Counted from the first letter of the stretch, positions 1-9,411 are shown. The stretch: DNA of 64,000 bases from JBAYOE01 sp050950065 (GCA_050950065.1 JBMNGX010000003.1:1-64000); one strand, 5' to 3'. Notes: generated from the letters alone by a model not told the origin. Numbers and translations: made by a program.

Positions 1-1
1 G

Positions 2-1186
2 TACATTAAGCGTGAAAGTTATCTTGATATGATTAGATCAGTCACTGGGATGAATGTGATTAAAGTGCTCACGGGAATGCGCCGTGTAGGAAAATCAATC
101 ATTCTCAAGCAAATCCAAGATCAATTGCTCTCTGATGGTATATCCCAAGAACAGATAATCAGTATCAATTTTGAGTTGCTGGAATATGAATCTATTCGTG
201 ATTACAAAATACTTAATGAGCATATCAATAACCTTATGGTGTCAACACATAAGTACTTTATATTTCTTGATGAAGTACAAGAGGTCAACGGATTCGAAAA
301 AGTAGTGAACTCTCTTCATGCCCAAGGCAATGTGGAACTTTTCATTACTGGTTCTAATTCCAACCTTTTATCAGGAGAATTAGCAACCTACCTTACAGGT
401 CGTTTCTACTCGATTGAGATTCTTCCTCTCTCCTTCAAGGAAATTTACCCATACATACCAGGTACCACACAGGATGAGAAATTTCTCACCTTCATTCGTG
501 GTGGAGGAATGCCCGGTATACTACAATTTAAAGAAGAGACAACTATCAAGAATTATTTGTTGGATATGTACCAATCAATCTTGTTGCGTGATATTGTCCA
601 ACGATATTCAATTCGCAACGTGGATCTTCTAAAGAGGTTTATGCAATACATTTTTGCAAATAGTAGCCAGCTTTTTTCTGCAGCATCCATCACCAAATAT
701 TTAAAGAGTGAAGGAAGACAATTATCTAAAGAGACAATTTATCAATACCTAGATGCTGCAAAAGATGCTTTTTTAATTCATGGGGCCCCTAGGTTTGACA
801 TCAAGGGTAAGGCTATTTTAAAAACAAACGAGAAATTTTTTGTCAACGATCTTGGATTTAGGGCATTGTTTTTTGATAATGAACTTGATATAGGGCAAGC
901 TCTTGAAAATATCGTCTACCTGCACTTGCGCAAAAAAGGTGGAGAAATATTTGTTGGGAAACTTGACGAAAAGGAAGTTGACTTCATTGTTGTCCGTGGG
1001 AATGAGAGAATCTATATCCAAGTAGCCTACCTTTTGGCAGAACCAGATACAATAGAAAGAGAGTTTTCCCCACTAGAAGCAATCGATGATAATTTCAAAA
1101 AAATGGTACTTTCGATGGACCCTGTTAACCGTTCCCGTAATGGTATAATACACATGAACATTATCGATTATCTGCTTAACGATTAA
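2..1186 (+). CDS. AAA-family ATPase with C-terminal DUF4143-type domain (5' partial)
   Basis: The reading frame is open from base 2 (YIKRESYLDM leads into the first visible ATG at 29), so the true start probably lies before the window. A Walker A motif (GMRRVGKS) and a Walker B motif (IFLDEVQEV) mark the N-terminal AAA domain. The PLSFKEI stretch and the C-terminal EVDFIV...IYIQVAY region are typical of ATP-binding proteins with a DUF4143 tail, a nuclease-like fold. Members are common, often in multiple copies, in spirochaetes and other anaerobes, and their role is not settled. No partner gene is adjacent: the next gene is on the other strand 280 bases away. Family assignment is firm, function is unknown. 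Confidence 0.85.
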   Translation, partial: YIKRESYLDMIRSVTGMNVIKVLTGMRRVGKSIILKQIQDQLLSDGISQEQIISINFELLEYESIRDYKILNEHINNLMVSTHKYFIFLDEVQEVNGFEKVVNSLHAQGNVELFITGSNSNLLSGELATYLTGRFYSIEILPLSFKEIYPYIPGTTQDEKFLTFIRGGGMPGILQFKEETTIKNYLLDMYQSILLRDIVQRYSIRNVDLLKRFMQYIFANSSQLFSAASITKYLKSEGRQLSKETIYQYLDAAKDAFLIHGAPRFDIKGKAILKTNEKFFVNDLGFRALFFDNELDIGQALENIVYLHLRKKGGEIFVGKLDEKEVDFIVVRGNERIYIQVAYLLAEPDTIEREFSPLEAIDDNFKKMVLSMDPVNRSRNGIIHMNIIDYLLND

Positions 1187-1466
1187 AAAAAGTAATTTTA
1201 AAGTTACCACTTTTATGTTTTTAACATTGATTTGTTCAAACTCTTTAGATTATAAAAAGTAGCTGTAATTAAAAGCAAAAGATTAATTTCGCAACTACCA
1301 CTTAACTTATTTCATGATATTCGCTACTGGCAATTGCACCTATTTAAATGCTAGATAGAGTCAGTTTTACTAATTTACGACCGCAAACGACCGTTTTATA
1401 AAAAGTAGAGAACATTCTTACAGATTACAAAGGAAGAAAAGACTTAACTCTTCTCCCAAGTGTTAT

Positions 1467-3605
1467 CTAATTATGTGTAATAGTGTTAGGTCCTATATAG
1501 GTTGTTCCATTTTCTTCTTCAACTACAGTTTCATTTAGCTTAGATCCTTGTTCCATTTTTAGCTTTCCTTTATTTTCATCTTTAGTTTCAAGAGTAATTT
1601 TCCCCCCGTCGCCTGTTGTCTTAAGTACTCCTCTATTCTTTACTTCTATTTCCCCATTAGGTCCTACACGTAAATCAGTACTGACAATAACCGTCGTGTT
1701 ACTTTCTATTACTAATGTATTCCCAATCGTTCTCCCCCACTCGTTAATCTCTACCTGTGCATCGTTAGATATTCCAGAGCTCATAATAATATTTGTAGGT
1801 CCAGACTTATCAAATTTAATCTGAGAGCCCCCTGTTAAGATCCATCCTGCATTATCATTGGGACCGCCAATCCAAGCTTTATTATCAGCACTATTTCTAA
1901 CAATTGCACCAGCATTCGTTTCAATAGTTACACTCTCATCAAAGTTAAAGTTGTCTTTTTTATTTGGATCATCACCGAGGGGGGCCCACCATTCACCATA
2001 AATAATTGTTGTAGAGCCATCTTCTAGTATTAACTCACCACTGCTTATATCTAATTCATTATTTGTAGATAAATCAAAAGTCACCCCACTTCCAACTCTC
2101 GTTATATCTTCTGTAGTTGCTTTTTTCTTTTTAGCTGGAGTAACTCTATAGGGATTATTTCCCTTTATAAACTCTAATTGAATCTCATCATCTGCTTTAT
2201 AATATTTAGCTTTAGCACCATATAATTTATACCAAACTAAATTTGTGGCACCTTTCATAATTGAACCATTATCTACTACATCTATTACAATACCAGTCTC
2301 ATCTAGAAAGCTCCAACCAGCAGCTCCGAGTGCAAGTTCTCCCTTTAGTATCACTTCTCCTGCTACTTCCATAGTGCCACCTGTTAAATCTAAGGTGACT
2401 CCACTTTCTATAAGTAAGTTGTCTGCTTCAACTTCACCTTCGACTTTAGCTTTACCACTACCAGATAATTCTTCTACTGTTACTTTTCCTTCTAAGGTTA
2501 AAGTATCATCATCAGCAAGTACTAACTCTCCTATTTGGATATCATCAGAAATGATTTTATTATTACCAGTACTTGTAAGCTTGCTTGTTTCAATGCTACC
2601 CGCTTTTAACTCACTACCACCAGATAATTTAATTCCAGATTCTTCTTTGTCACTAAGCGTTCCAGTGACTTCTAGTTTTGAATTGTTATCAAACTCAATC
2701 CCTTTTAATTCAGCATCACTATTAATTTTTAGTGCTCCGCCTCCATCTATTGAAACCTTTTCATAGGTGTTTGAAATGTTTGTTGTTTCGATACTTCCAT
2801 TTGAAGCTATCGTAATAGATAGGTCACTAACTCCTTCTTTTGGTATTAAGCTATCTACTTTAGCTTTTCCTTCAACATCAATAGTTTCAAAAGTGAGATT
2901 ACCATTAGTGTTAAGGTTTCCCTCTTCTGAGACTGTTAAATCTCCAGTGACTTCTAAATTCCCATTTACCTTAAACTCATCGGTTATATTCAAGTCCCCA
3001 TCAATGACTAGATTACTTGATGCCTCTACTACACTATTAAACGTTAAAGTTTTTCCTGCCTCAACTTTAATAGAACTACCATCTTCTATTACTAATTTCA
3101 TCCCATCTGGAACAGATATGGTGGTCATATCATCTTTAAACTCAAGCTCCCCTTTCAATGTAATAACACTATGTTCAACAATAAACCCATTACCTTCTCC
3201 ATAAACATAGTATGTCATGGGTATCTCTAATTGTTCCCTCTGACCACGTTCAATGGATGTAGAGGCTTTTCCAAAAGCTTTTATTTCGTTGCCATCATAG
3301 GATGATAATTCAAATATGTATTCACCTGGATCAAATTGATAAACTATCACTTTATCTTTTATCTCTTCATACTCGAATTCTTTTTTATCTTTATGTGAGT
3401 CATCATTAACTTTGTACCACTGAAGAACAAAATCGTATTCTTCAAACTTATAGCTATCAGGGGTCAACGATTCTGGTAGTTTTACACTAATTTCCACATA
3501 AGCTTGCACCTTTTCTAAGGTTTCAATTAGATCATCTTTACAGCCTACAAACAGACTGAGGATGATACCAAGAACAACAACTACTATAACTATCTTCTTT
3601 TTCAT
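1467..3605 (-). CDS. Large surface lipoprotein with repetitive beta-helix-like sequence
   Basis: Residues 1-22 form a lipoprotein signal peptide ending in the lipobox LFVGC, so Cys22 should be lipidated. About 100 residues of mixed sequence follow, then a long middle region rich in short turns of the kind LxVxGxLxV, with many Asn, Gly, Ser and Thr, which looks like a right-handed beta-helix or similar stacked fold. There are no enzymatic motifs that I recognise. The ATG lies 13 bases after the stop of the outer-membrane-like gene at 3619-4401, so the two are probably cotranscribed with the membrane protein first. A role at the cell surface is inferred from the signal and fold only. Confidence 0.75.
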   Translation of the reverse strand: MKKKIVIVVVVLGIILSLFVGCKDDLIETLEKVQAYVEISVKLPESLTPDSYKFEEYDFVLQWYKVNDDSHKDKKEFEYEEIKDKVIVYQFDPGEYIFELSSYDGNEIKAFGKASTSIERGQREQLEIPMTYYVYGEGNGFIVEHSVITLKGELEFKDDMTTISVPDGMKLVIEDGSSIKVEAGKTLTFNSVVEASSNLVIDGDLNITDEFKVNGNLEVTGDLTVSEEGNLNTNGNLTFETIDVEGKAKVDSLIPKEGVSDLSITIASNGSIETTNISNTYEKVSIDGGGALKINSDAELKGIEFDNNSKLEVTGTLSDKEESGIKLSGGSELKAGSIETSKLTSTGNNKIISDDIQIGELVLADDDTLTLEGKVTVEELSGSGKAKVEGEVEADNLLIESGVTLDLTGGTMEVAGEVILKGELALGAAGWSFLDETGIVIDVVDNGSIMKGATNLVWYKLYGAKAKYYKADDEIQLEFIKGNNPYRVTPAKKKKATTEDITRVGSGVTFDLSTNNELDISSGELILEDGSTTIIYGEWWAPLGDDPNKKDNFNFDESVTIETNAGAIVRNSADNKAWIGGPNDNAGWILTGGSQIKFDKSGPTNIIMSSGISNDAQVEINEWGRTIGNTLVIESNTTVIVSTDLRVGPNGEIEVKNRGVLKTTGDGGKITLETKDENKGKLKMEQGSKLNETVVEEENGTTYIGPNTITHN

Positions 3606-3618
3606 AATCTCTTACCTT

Positions 3619-4401
3619 CTAAAGTGTGAATCCAACACCAGCTCTTAAACCAAATAAGAATCCATTACGACTACTATCCAACATGAATTGTGCATTGGGT
3701 GTAATAAATACATTCATATTTAAGCCCAACTTATATCCTGCTTTAAGACTCATCGTTAATATGTGAGAAAGATAAATTGGTTCATCTTGAAGAGCATCAA
3801 CATAGTGGTGAAGTTGTATCCCATATAATAATGAGGGTGTTAATAAAAATTTATTTGCCAAGTGAAATCTATAACCAACACCGATATCTCCACCAAAGAT
3901 AATAAAGTGCTTAGCCCAAATATTGTTTGATTTAGCATATTTAGTTTCAAAGTCAAATATAAAGATTAGATCTTTATGAAAGGAGAAAGAAAACTCAGAT
4001 TCAACTCCTAAACCAAAGTTAACACTGTACATATGCTTCAAAGTCTTGTTAGTAAACATAACTGCTACATAAGGGCTTAAAGTAATTTCAACTTTCTTTG
4101 GAGGATTTAGTCCAACATAAATCCAAGACTCTTGATTTTCATCATAATTATAAACTAACTCTCTTCCTACTAAAGAAGATTCTTTATACTGCCTGATAAA
4201 TAATTGCTCACTACCTTTTGAAACCTCTATTTGCTTTGAATCAAGATAAACCTCATTCCAGGAGCTTTCATCTACTTTGAACTCTATTTTTGTAATCTTT
4301 GGATTAACTTCACTAAGTCTTAATTCAGAGGCAAATAGAGGAAATGCTGCTAAGAACAACAATCCTATAACCATAAGTAACACTTGTTTAAAACGAACCA
4401 T
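3619..4401 (-). CDS. Predicted outer-membrane beta-barrel-like protein
   Basis: The chosen ATG at 4401 has a strong ribosome binding site (GGAGGGGG) immediately upstream; an in-frame codon at 4422 would add seven residues but has no such site. Residues 1 to about 24 are a cleavable signal peptide ending in AFPLFAS. The first 100 mature residues are hydrophilic, and the remainder alternates hydrophobic and polar residues and ends in FTL, consistent with a small outer-membrane barrel with a terminal aromatic strand. I do not recognise the family. It heads a two-gene unit with the lipoprotein at 1467-3605, suggesting an envelope role. Confidence 0.6.
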   Translation of the reverse strand: MVRFKQVLLMVIGLLFLAAFPLFASELRLSEVNPKITKIEFKVDESSWNEVYLDSKQIEVSKGSEQLFIRQYKESSLVGRELVYNYDENQESWIYVGLNPPKKVEITLSPYVAVMFTNKTLKHMYSVNFGLGVESEFSFSFHKDLIFIFDFETKYAKSNNIWAKHFIIFGGDIGVGYRFHLANKFLLTPSLLYGIQLHHYVDALQDEPIYLSHILTMSLKAGYKLGLNMNVFITPNAQFMLDSSRNGFLFGLRAGVGFTL

Positions 4402-4605
4402 TACCCCCTCCCCAAAAAGCACTGCTTCTACAGCAATATAATTGATATAACTTTTTAATACATTTTATCTAAAGAGGAATCAGAGTACGAGTTTAATTAT
4501 TTACAACACTTTAACAAAGTCGGAAGTAAAACATCCATATTATCGGAAGTGCAAATCATTAAATCACCTCTTTTTGATAAGAGATTTGCTAATAGAAGAC
4601 AATAG

Positions 4606-4665
4606 TTTAGTAAATCGTATTTTAGTAAACTATACTTTACTAAACCATAATTTAGTAATATTATT
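4606..4665. repeat. Four 15-bp units carrying TTTAGTAAA or its inverse
   Basis: The 9-mer TTTAGTAAA occurs at 4606 and 4621, its reverse complement TTTACTAAA at 4636, and a one-mismatch copy TTTAGTAAT at 4651. All four are exactly 15 bases apart. The copies at 4621 and 4636 form a perfect inverted repeat with a 6-base gap. The array ends five bases before the ATG of the ATPase at 4671, where no Shine-Dalgarno sequence is visible. This is most likely an operator array or cooperative protein-binding site controlling that gene. Confidence 0.75.
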
Positions 4666-4670
4666 ACAGT

Positions 4671-6047
4671 ATGAGAGAAAAAAAGTTTGTTGGAAGAACA
4701 GAAGAGCTACAATACTTAGAAGATGCTTACAATTCAGACAAGTTTGAGTTTTGTATTTTATACGGAAGAAGAAGAGTAGGTAAAACTTCTTTAATTGCCA
4801 AGTTTTGTGAAGATAAAAAAACTGTTTTCCACATGGGCAAAATAGGGAGTGAAATAAAAGAACTCGAAACTCTTTCTCATGTCATTAGCGCTACCCTTTT
4901 AGATAACTCTTTAGTTAATTTTGGAAGCTTTGAAGATGCTCTAAACTTCTTAGCCCAATGGGCTAAAGAAAAACGACTACTCTTTGTAATTGATGAATTC
5001 CCATACTTTGCAAATAGTATTGTTAGCGCTATGAGCACTTTGCAACACTCGATTGATCACTTATTATTTAAAACTAAATTGATGATTGTTTTAACTGGCT
5101 CTTCAGTCTCTTTTATGGAGCAAGAAATTTTAGGACACAAAAGTCCTCTTTTTGGAAGAAAGACAGCCCTAATTCATTTAAAGCCACTGCCACTAAATGA
5201 AACATCCCTTTTATGTAATAGAAATGGCATTGATAGCGTGATTGTTCAAGCAATGACAGGTGGAATTCCACAATATGTTGAATATTTTAGTGACAACTCT
5301 ATCCCTCTAGAAAAAGCAATTGAAAATTATTGGTTTAATAAAGGGGGCCTATTATACCAAGAACCTCAGTTTCTACTCTCCATGGAGACTCGTAATAGTG
5401 GCAAGTATCTTCAAATATTAGAGATATTAGCTTCAGGGAAAACCAAGTTAAATGAGATAGCCACTAAACTTAATCTTTCTACTCCAAATGCCGCTGCCTC
5501 ATTAAACACCTTAGTTGAATTAGGTATTGTTGAAAAAGAGTATCCATTTGGCCAAAACCAAAGCAGAAAGGGTATTTGGAAAATAATTGATCCACTATTT
5601 GCTTTTCATATGAAATTTGTGTACCCCTATTTGAATCTCCTAGAACTGGGTAAAATTGATGGAGTGATGGAAGTTTTAAGAAATGGTTTGAATCAATATG
5701 TTGGGCACCAATTTGAACGAATGTGTCACACTTATTTTCTTAACAATAGTAATTTAGCTATCACTTCAATAAAAAGATGGTGGGGTCCAAATCCATTAGC
5801 TAGAACAAACGAAGAGATTGATTTAGTCGCCATCGATAATAAAGAGTTCATGGTATTTGGGGAGTGTAAATGGACGAAAGAGAAAGTTGGGCTTTCTGTT
5901 TTCAAAGAGCTTAAAAGAAAAAGTGAGCTGGTAAATGATACAAATAACAAAGAGTATTGGCTCTTTTCAAAAAGTGGATTCGCCAAAGAGTTAATCGAAG
6001 CTAAGGTAGCAACTTTAGTTAGTGTTGAAGATTTAGTAAGAGTTTGA
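4671..6047 (+). CDS. Archaeal-type AAA ATPase with C-terminal DUF234 domain
   Basis: Walker A (YGRRRVGKTSL, about residues 31-41) and Walker B (LLFVIDEFPYF, about 104-114) define the ATPase domain. A winged-helix stretch follows around residues 250-290 (LASGKTKLNEIATKLNLS). The C-terminal 100 residues contain EIDLVAID and FGECKWT, the acidic/Lys pattern of a PD-(D/E)XK nuclease-like DUF234 domain. Length (458 aa) is normal for the family. The start has no obvious ribosome binding site and follows directly on the 15-bp repeat array, so the gene may be leaderless or repressed by a factor bound there. Cellular role is unknown. Confidence 0.85.
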   Translation: MREKKFVGRTEELQYLEDAYNSDKFEFCILYGRRRVGKTSLIAKFCEDKKTVFHMGKIGSEIKELETLSHVISATLLDNSLVNFGSFEDALNFLAQWAKEKRLLFVIDEFPYFANSIVSAMSTLQHSIDHLLFKTKLMIVLTGSSVSFMEQEILGHKSPLFGRKTALIHLKPLPLNETSLLCNRNGIDSVIVQAMTGGIPQYVEYFSDNSIPLEKAIENYWFNKGGLLYQEPQFLLSMETRNSGKYLQILEILASGKTKLNEIATKLNLSTPNAAASLNTLVELGIVEKEYPFGQNQSRKGIWKIIDPLFAFHMKFVYPYLNLLELGKIDGVMEVLRNGLNQYVGHQFERMCHTYFLNNSNLAITSIKRWWGPNPLARTNEEIDLVAIDNKEFMVFGECKWTKEKVGLSVFKELKRKSELVNDTNNKEYWLFSKSGFAKELIEAKVATLVSVEDLVRV

Positions 6048-6250
6048 GGTGTTTTACCTTCTTAATATTCATATAAAATTTTATTAAAAACTCTAGATCA
6101 ATCCTTAGGCTCTTCTTTTTGATATTAATTATTTGTCAGATGAACATCCCCAATAAAATTGTTGACAATCATACTTTAACCTCCAATAATGTTAGAAGAC
6201 CAATAATATATGTTAAATCAAACATAAACTTTGACTTCTTGGGGGAAAGA

Positions 6251-7033
6251 GTGGGCAAATTATCCAATAAAGTTGTTTTTATTACTGGATGTGGAACAGG
6301 TATTGGAAGAGCTATTGCCTTAAGAATTGCTAGCGATGGAGCTACTCTTTTTATAACAGATAAAGATGAAGAGAGCTTACTAAGTGTTCGCAAAGAAATT
6401 GTTGAGATCTCCCCAAACTCTAAAGCCCACGTTATGGATGTTACTGATAACGATTCAATTCAAGCTGCTTATGACAAAGTTTTGAACGAATTTACCCATT
6501 TAGATATTCTAATCAACAATGCTGGAGTCTCTACAGAAAACTGGTTTTGGAAGCTCACTGAAAAAGAGTGGGATATGAATATGGACATCAACTGTAAAGG
6601 TGTTTGGAGAGTATCAAAAGCATTTGCACCTCATATGATAGAGCGTAAAAAGGGAAAAATTATTTGTATCGCTTCGATGGCATCTAAAATAGGTGCTCCT
6701 TTCCAAGCTCACTATGCTGCTTCAAAGTTTGGAGTTTTAGGGTTAGTTCAATCTATGTCCAAAGAGTTAGCTCAATACAATATTACAGTCAATGCTGTCT
6801 GTCCAGGAATGGTAAAAACGGCAATGCAAGATAGAGAAATTAAATGGGAAGCAAAACTAAGAGGAATTAAAGATCCAGAGGTGGTACGAAAAGAGTATAT
6901 TGATGCTACCCCATTAGGGCGATTGTGTATGCCAAAAGATGTTGCTAATGTAGTAGCATTTCTGGCTTCATCAGATTCAGATTTTATTACAGGGCAGGGG
7001 ATAAATGTTACCGGCGGAATATGCGTGCATTGA
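6251..7033 (+). CDS. Short-chain dehydrogenase/reductase (SDR)
   Basis: A GTG at 6251 preceded by TGGGGGA gives a 260-aa protein beginning just before the conserved first strand; the open frame extends to 6119 but those 44 residues are unlike the family. The nucleotide-binding motif is TGCGTGIG, the NNAG motif is present, and the catalytic Ser-Tyr-Lys set is visible as IASMAS...HYAASK. The C-terminal FITGQGINVTGG is typical of sugar- or polyol-oxidising SDRs. It overlaps the inositol-phosphatase-like gene downstream by 29 bases. With the nearby DeoR regulator and sugar importer, a role in carbohydrate or polyol oxidation is likely; substrate is not determinable. Confidence 0.85.
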   Translation: MGKLSNKVVFITGCGTGIGRAIALRIASDGATLFITDKDEESLLSVRKEIVEISPNSKAHVMDVTDNDSIQAAYDKVLNEFTHLDILINNAGVSTENWFWKLTEKEWDMNMDINCKGVWRVSKAFAPHMIERKKGKIICIASMASKIGAPFQAHYAASKFGVLGLVQSMSKELAQYNITVNAVCPGMVKTAMQDREIKWEAKLRGIKDPEVVRKEYIDATPLGRLCMPKDVANVVAFLASSDSDFITGQGINVTGGICVH

Positions 7034-7820
7034 AGTAAAAAATATTGTGAAAAAAGGAATGGTTCCAGCAGCACTAGCAGCTGGAAATCTCTTAAAAGAA
7101 GAGTTTTCAAAGAAAAGCTTTTCTGTAACTCAAAAATCGGGACAAAGTGATCTAGTCACAGAAATTGACTTGAAAGCTTCAGCACTGATCAATTCAGTTT
7201 TAGATGGAATCTATCCAAACATCAAAATCATAGATGAGGAAGATGAGTCTATAAATTCTTTTAACGATATAGAAGTTGCTTTTATCGTTGACCCTTTAGA
7301 TGGGACCCTAAACTTTGTTCATGGGTTAACTGAATTTTGTGTTTCCATTGGATTGGTTTGTAAAGGGGAACCTCTAGCTGGAGTTGTTTATCATCCTATT
7401 CAAAACATTTTATTTGTTGGGATTGATGGCATTGGTGCTTGGAAAAATGGTGTAGAAATTAGAATAGGGAAAGAAAGGGAACTCAATGAGTGTCTACTAG
7501 GTACAGGTGTCCCATACGATTCCAATTTAAGAGTAAATGGCTTTATTAAACCTTTTGAGCACCTAATGGATCAAGTTAGAGAGATAAGACTACTCGGCAG
7601 TGCAGCCTTAGCTCTTTGTTACGTTGCTTCAGGACAATTGTCAGGATTTTATGAGTATGGTTTAAGCCCATGGGACGTTGCTGGGGGGGCAGCAATAATT
7701 ATGGGTGCTGGAGGAGTTGTGTTACCTATAAAGAACAATTCAGATCCTATTTTTGATGGAACGATTGTAACAGCTAATGCAACAATAGCAACGCTTCTAA
7801 AAAATGAGCTTATAAAATAA
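7005..7820 (+). CDS. Inositol-monophosphatase-family phosphatase
   Basis: The metal-binding motif DPLDGTLNFVHG (about residues 88-99), the upstream acidic DEEDES and the C-terminal SPWDVAGGAAI motif are those of Mg-dependent, Li-sensitive sugar phosphatases. Family members hydrolyse myo-inositol phosphates or related sugar phosphates in the cytoplasm. The ATG at 7005 lies inside the 3' end of the SDR gene; no alternative start is better supported, so the exact N-terminus is uncertain. Translational coupling to the SDR suggests they act on one pathway, perhaps the one fed by the ABC importer at 12-15.5 kb. Confidence 0.85.
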   Translation: MLPAEYACIEVKNIVKKGMVPAALAAGNLLKEEFSKKSFSVTQKSGQSDLVTEIDLKASALINSVLDGIYPNIKIIDEEDESINSFNDIEVAFIVDPLDGTLNFVHGLTEFCVSIGLVCKGEPLAGVVYHPIQNILFVGIDGIGAWKNGVEIRIGKERELNECLLGTGVPYDSNLRVNGFIKPFEHLMDQVREIRLLGSAALALCYVASGQLSGFYEYGLSPWDVAGGAAIIMGAGGVVLPIKNNSDPIFDGTIVTANATIATLLKNELIK

Positions 7821-7852
7821 AGAAAAATTAAAAACTACTATTTGTTTTAATT

Positions 7853-7890
7853 GTGTGCTTGTGGATTTATCAATAACTTCTCAAGCACAC
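7853..7890. terminator. Inverted repeat between convergent genes
   Basis: GTGTGCTTG at 7853-7861 pairs perfectly with CAAGCACAC at 7882-7890 across a 20-base loop. It sits between the convergent phosphatase and DeoR genes. There is no clean T-run on either side, so intrinsic termination is only possible, not certain. Confidence 0.35.
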
Positions 7891-7926
7891 CTTCGTATCT
7901 TTTGCTTTGTAAGAAATACTTAACTC

Positions 7927-8694
7927 TTAGGGAATTAGTATTTTTACATTAAGCCCTCTTAACAACGTCAAATAGGGTTGAGGAGGGATTTTATCAGTTA
8001 TTAAGACATCAACATCTTTCATATTTCCAAATTTCACAAAAGCTGTTTTTGTAAATTTTGAACTATCTGCTAAAAGAATAATTTGCTGGGCGTGTGATAA
8101 GAATTGCCTTTTAATAATAGCATCATCGTAGTTGAACTCTGTTAAATCGAGATTATCGTTAATTCCCCCAACACCTAAAAAGAGCTTATCGGTATAAAAG
8201 TTTTGAAGACCAGAAACGGCTAAATCTCCAACCATTGAATTCTCTTCTTTTCTTAGGACTCCCCCCAAAACAATAATTTCTTCAATAGCTGTTGAGGACT
8301 TAAATAGGTCAACTACATTAAGAGAGTGAGTTATTACAGTTAGGTTACGAGCTTGTGTTGCTACACTTTGTGCTACTTTATAAACAGTAGTGCCTGTATC
8401 GAATGCTACACTATCACCATCTTTTACTAAGCTTGCTCCCAACCTACCTAATAACACCTTTTTCTCGTGGTTTTGCAAAGCCCTTTCTTGATAAGATGGT
8501 TCATATGATGTCCCACGAATACTAAACGCTTTCCCATACTTACGTTTAATTAGATTAGTTAGCTCTAAAGAGTCTAAATCTCTTCTAATGGTCATCTCTG
8601 ATACTTGAAGCTCTGTGGCCAATTTTTTGATAGAAATAGAGCCCTCTAAGTTTATCTTTTGAAGGATAAATGCCTTTCTCTCCGATATGTTCAA
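7927..8694 (-). CDS. DeoR-family transcriptional regulator
   Basis: An N-terminal winged helix with the DeoR signature (SIKKLATELQVSEMTIRRDLDSLE) is followed by a sugar-phosphate isomerase-like sensor domain containing the IGxGT-like FDTGTTVYKVAQ and DSSKF motifs. 255 aa is the usual length. The start is a TTG at 8694 with AAGGTGG upstream. Proteins of this family repress sugar catabolic genes and respond to phosphorylated intermediates. It is convergent with the SDR/phosphatase pair and upstream of the sugar importer block, so either may be its target; no operator could be assigned. Confidence 0.9.
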   Translation of the reverse strand: MNISERKAFILQKINLEGSISIKKLATELQVSEMTIRRDLDSLELTNLIKRKYGKAFSIRGTSYEPSYQERALQNHEKKVLLGRLGASLVKDGDSVAFDTGTTVYKVAQSVATQARNLTVITHSLNVVDLFKSSTAIEEIIVLGGVLRKEENSMVGDLAVSGLQNFYTDKLFLGVGGINDNLDLTEFNYDDAIIKRQFLSHAQQIILLADSSKFTKTAFVKFGNMKDVDVLITDKIPPQPYLTLLRGLNVKILIP

Positions 8695-9003
8695 CCCTTA
8701 CCACCTTTTTAGTTAAACCACCTTTCATTATAAGTTATCTATGAAGGTTTATCCACAATTATATGGCAAAGAATCTAGTAAAATGGTTAAAAATTGAGTG
8801 AAACAATATTTGCTTAACCCTATAAGTTGTTTGATTCTAACGTGAACAACTATCTTGATATTAGCGACTTTAGGTATGGTTTAATTTAAAACTGCCTTGA
8901 TAAAATAAAAGCAATAACTCCTTATTTTCTTATTTATTGAAATATAACTTTCCAACCTATGCCCGTTAAATAATTTTGGTGAAAACCATTAGATTTTTCC
9001 TTG
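8695..9003. other. Intergenic stretch of about 310 bases
   Basis: No gene is supported on either strand. The 9-mer ACCACCTTT is directly repeated at 8700 and 8717; on the minus strand the first copy forms the DeoR ribosome binding region, and the pair could be an operator. I looked for a HipA remnant after the HipB-like gene and found none. The rest is AT-rich without notable structure. Confidence 0.4.
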
Positions 9004-9318
9004 TTAATTACTCCTTCTAGCCCTTTTTCGTGTTTTTAGTTTTAAATCTTGCATTCTTTTACCTAGAACATCATCTTTGGCTACAAGCAAGAGGTCATCT
9101 GCTAAATTTAAAGCTAAAAGAACTTTGGCATAGGACCCAAAAGCAACATTTGGTGATCCTTTTTCAATAGACCACAAAGTTGATCTACTAATGCCTGCCC
9201 TTTCTGCAACTAAATTTACTGGCAAGTTTCTTCTTAGCCTTGCCAAAGCTATCTGCTCTCCCATTTTCTCCATTTTTCTTCTAAGAGATGGGAGAATATC
9301 ACTTTGATCTCTTATCAT
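9004..9318 (-). CDS. XRE-family helix-turn-helix protein, HipB-like
   Basis: A 104-residue protein with a single Cro/C1-type HTH at about residues 20-75 (LARLRRNLPVNLVAERAGISRSTLWSIEKG). The arrangement, including the basic C-terminal tail KLKTRKRARRSN, resembles HipB-type antitoxin/repressor proteins that normally precede a hipA kinase gene. Here no hipA follows: 309 non-coding bases and then the DeoR gene. It may be an orphan antitoxin or a stand-alone autorepressor. HTH assignment is firm; the HipB link is by general resemblance. Confidence 0.75.
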   Translation of the reverse strand: MIRDQSDILPSLRRKMEKMGEQIALARLRRNLPVNLVAERAGISRSTLWSIEKGSPNVAFGSYAKVLLALNLADDLLLVAKDDVLGKRMQDLKLKTRKRARRSN

Positions 9319-9411
9319 ACTTATAAGGTATATCAGATATTGCCATGAGTCAATTTAATGTCTATGATTATGAGACTAAATAAGTGTTTTGTTTATAATC
9401 TTTAACGTTAT

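Noticed and set aside
2245..3204. Two long plus-strand open frames opposite the lipoprotein gene
   Set aside because: Serine/proline/leucine-rich composition is the antisense image of the repetitive lipoprotein; no ribosome sites and no motifs.
4606..4665. 15-bp periodic array considered as a CRISPR
   Set aside because: Repeat core is 9 bases and the gaps are 6 bases, far too short for spacers, and one unit is inverted; a protein-binding array is more fitting.
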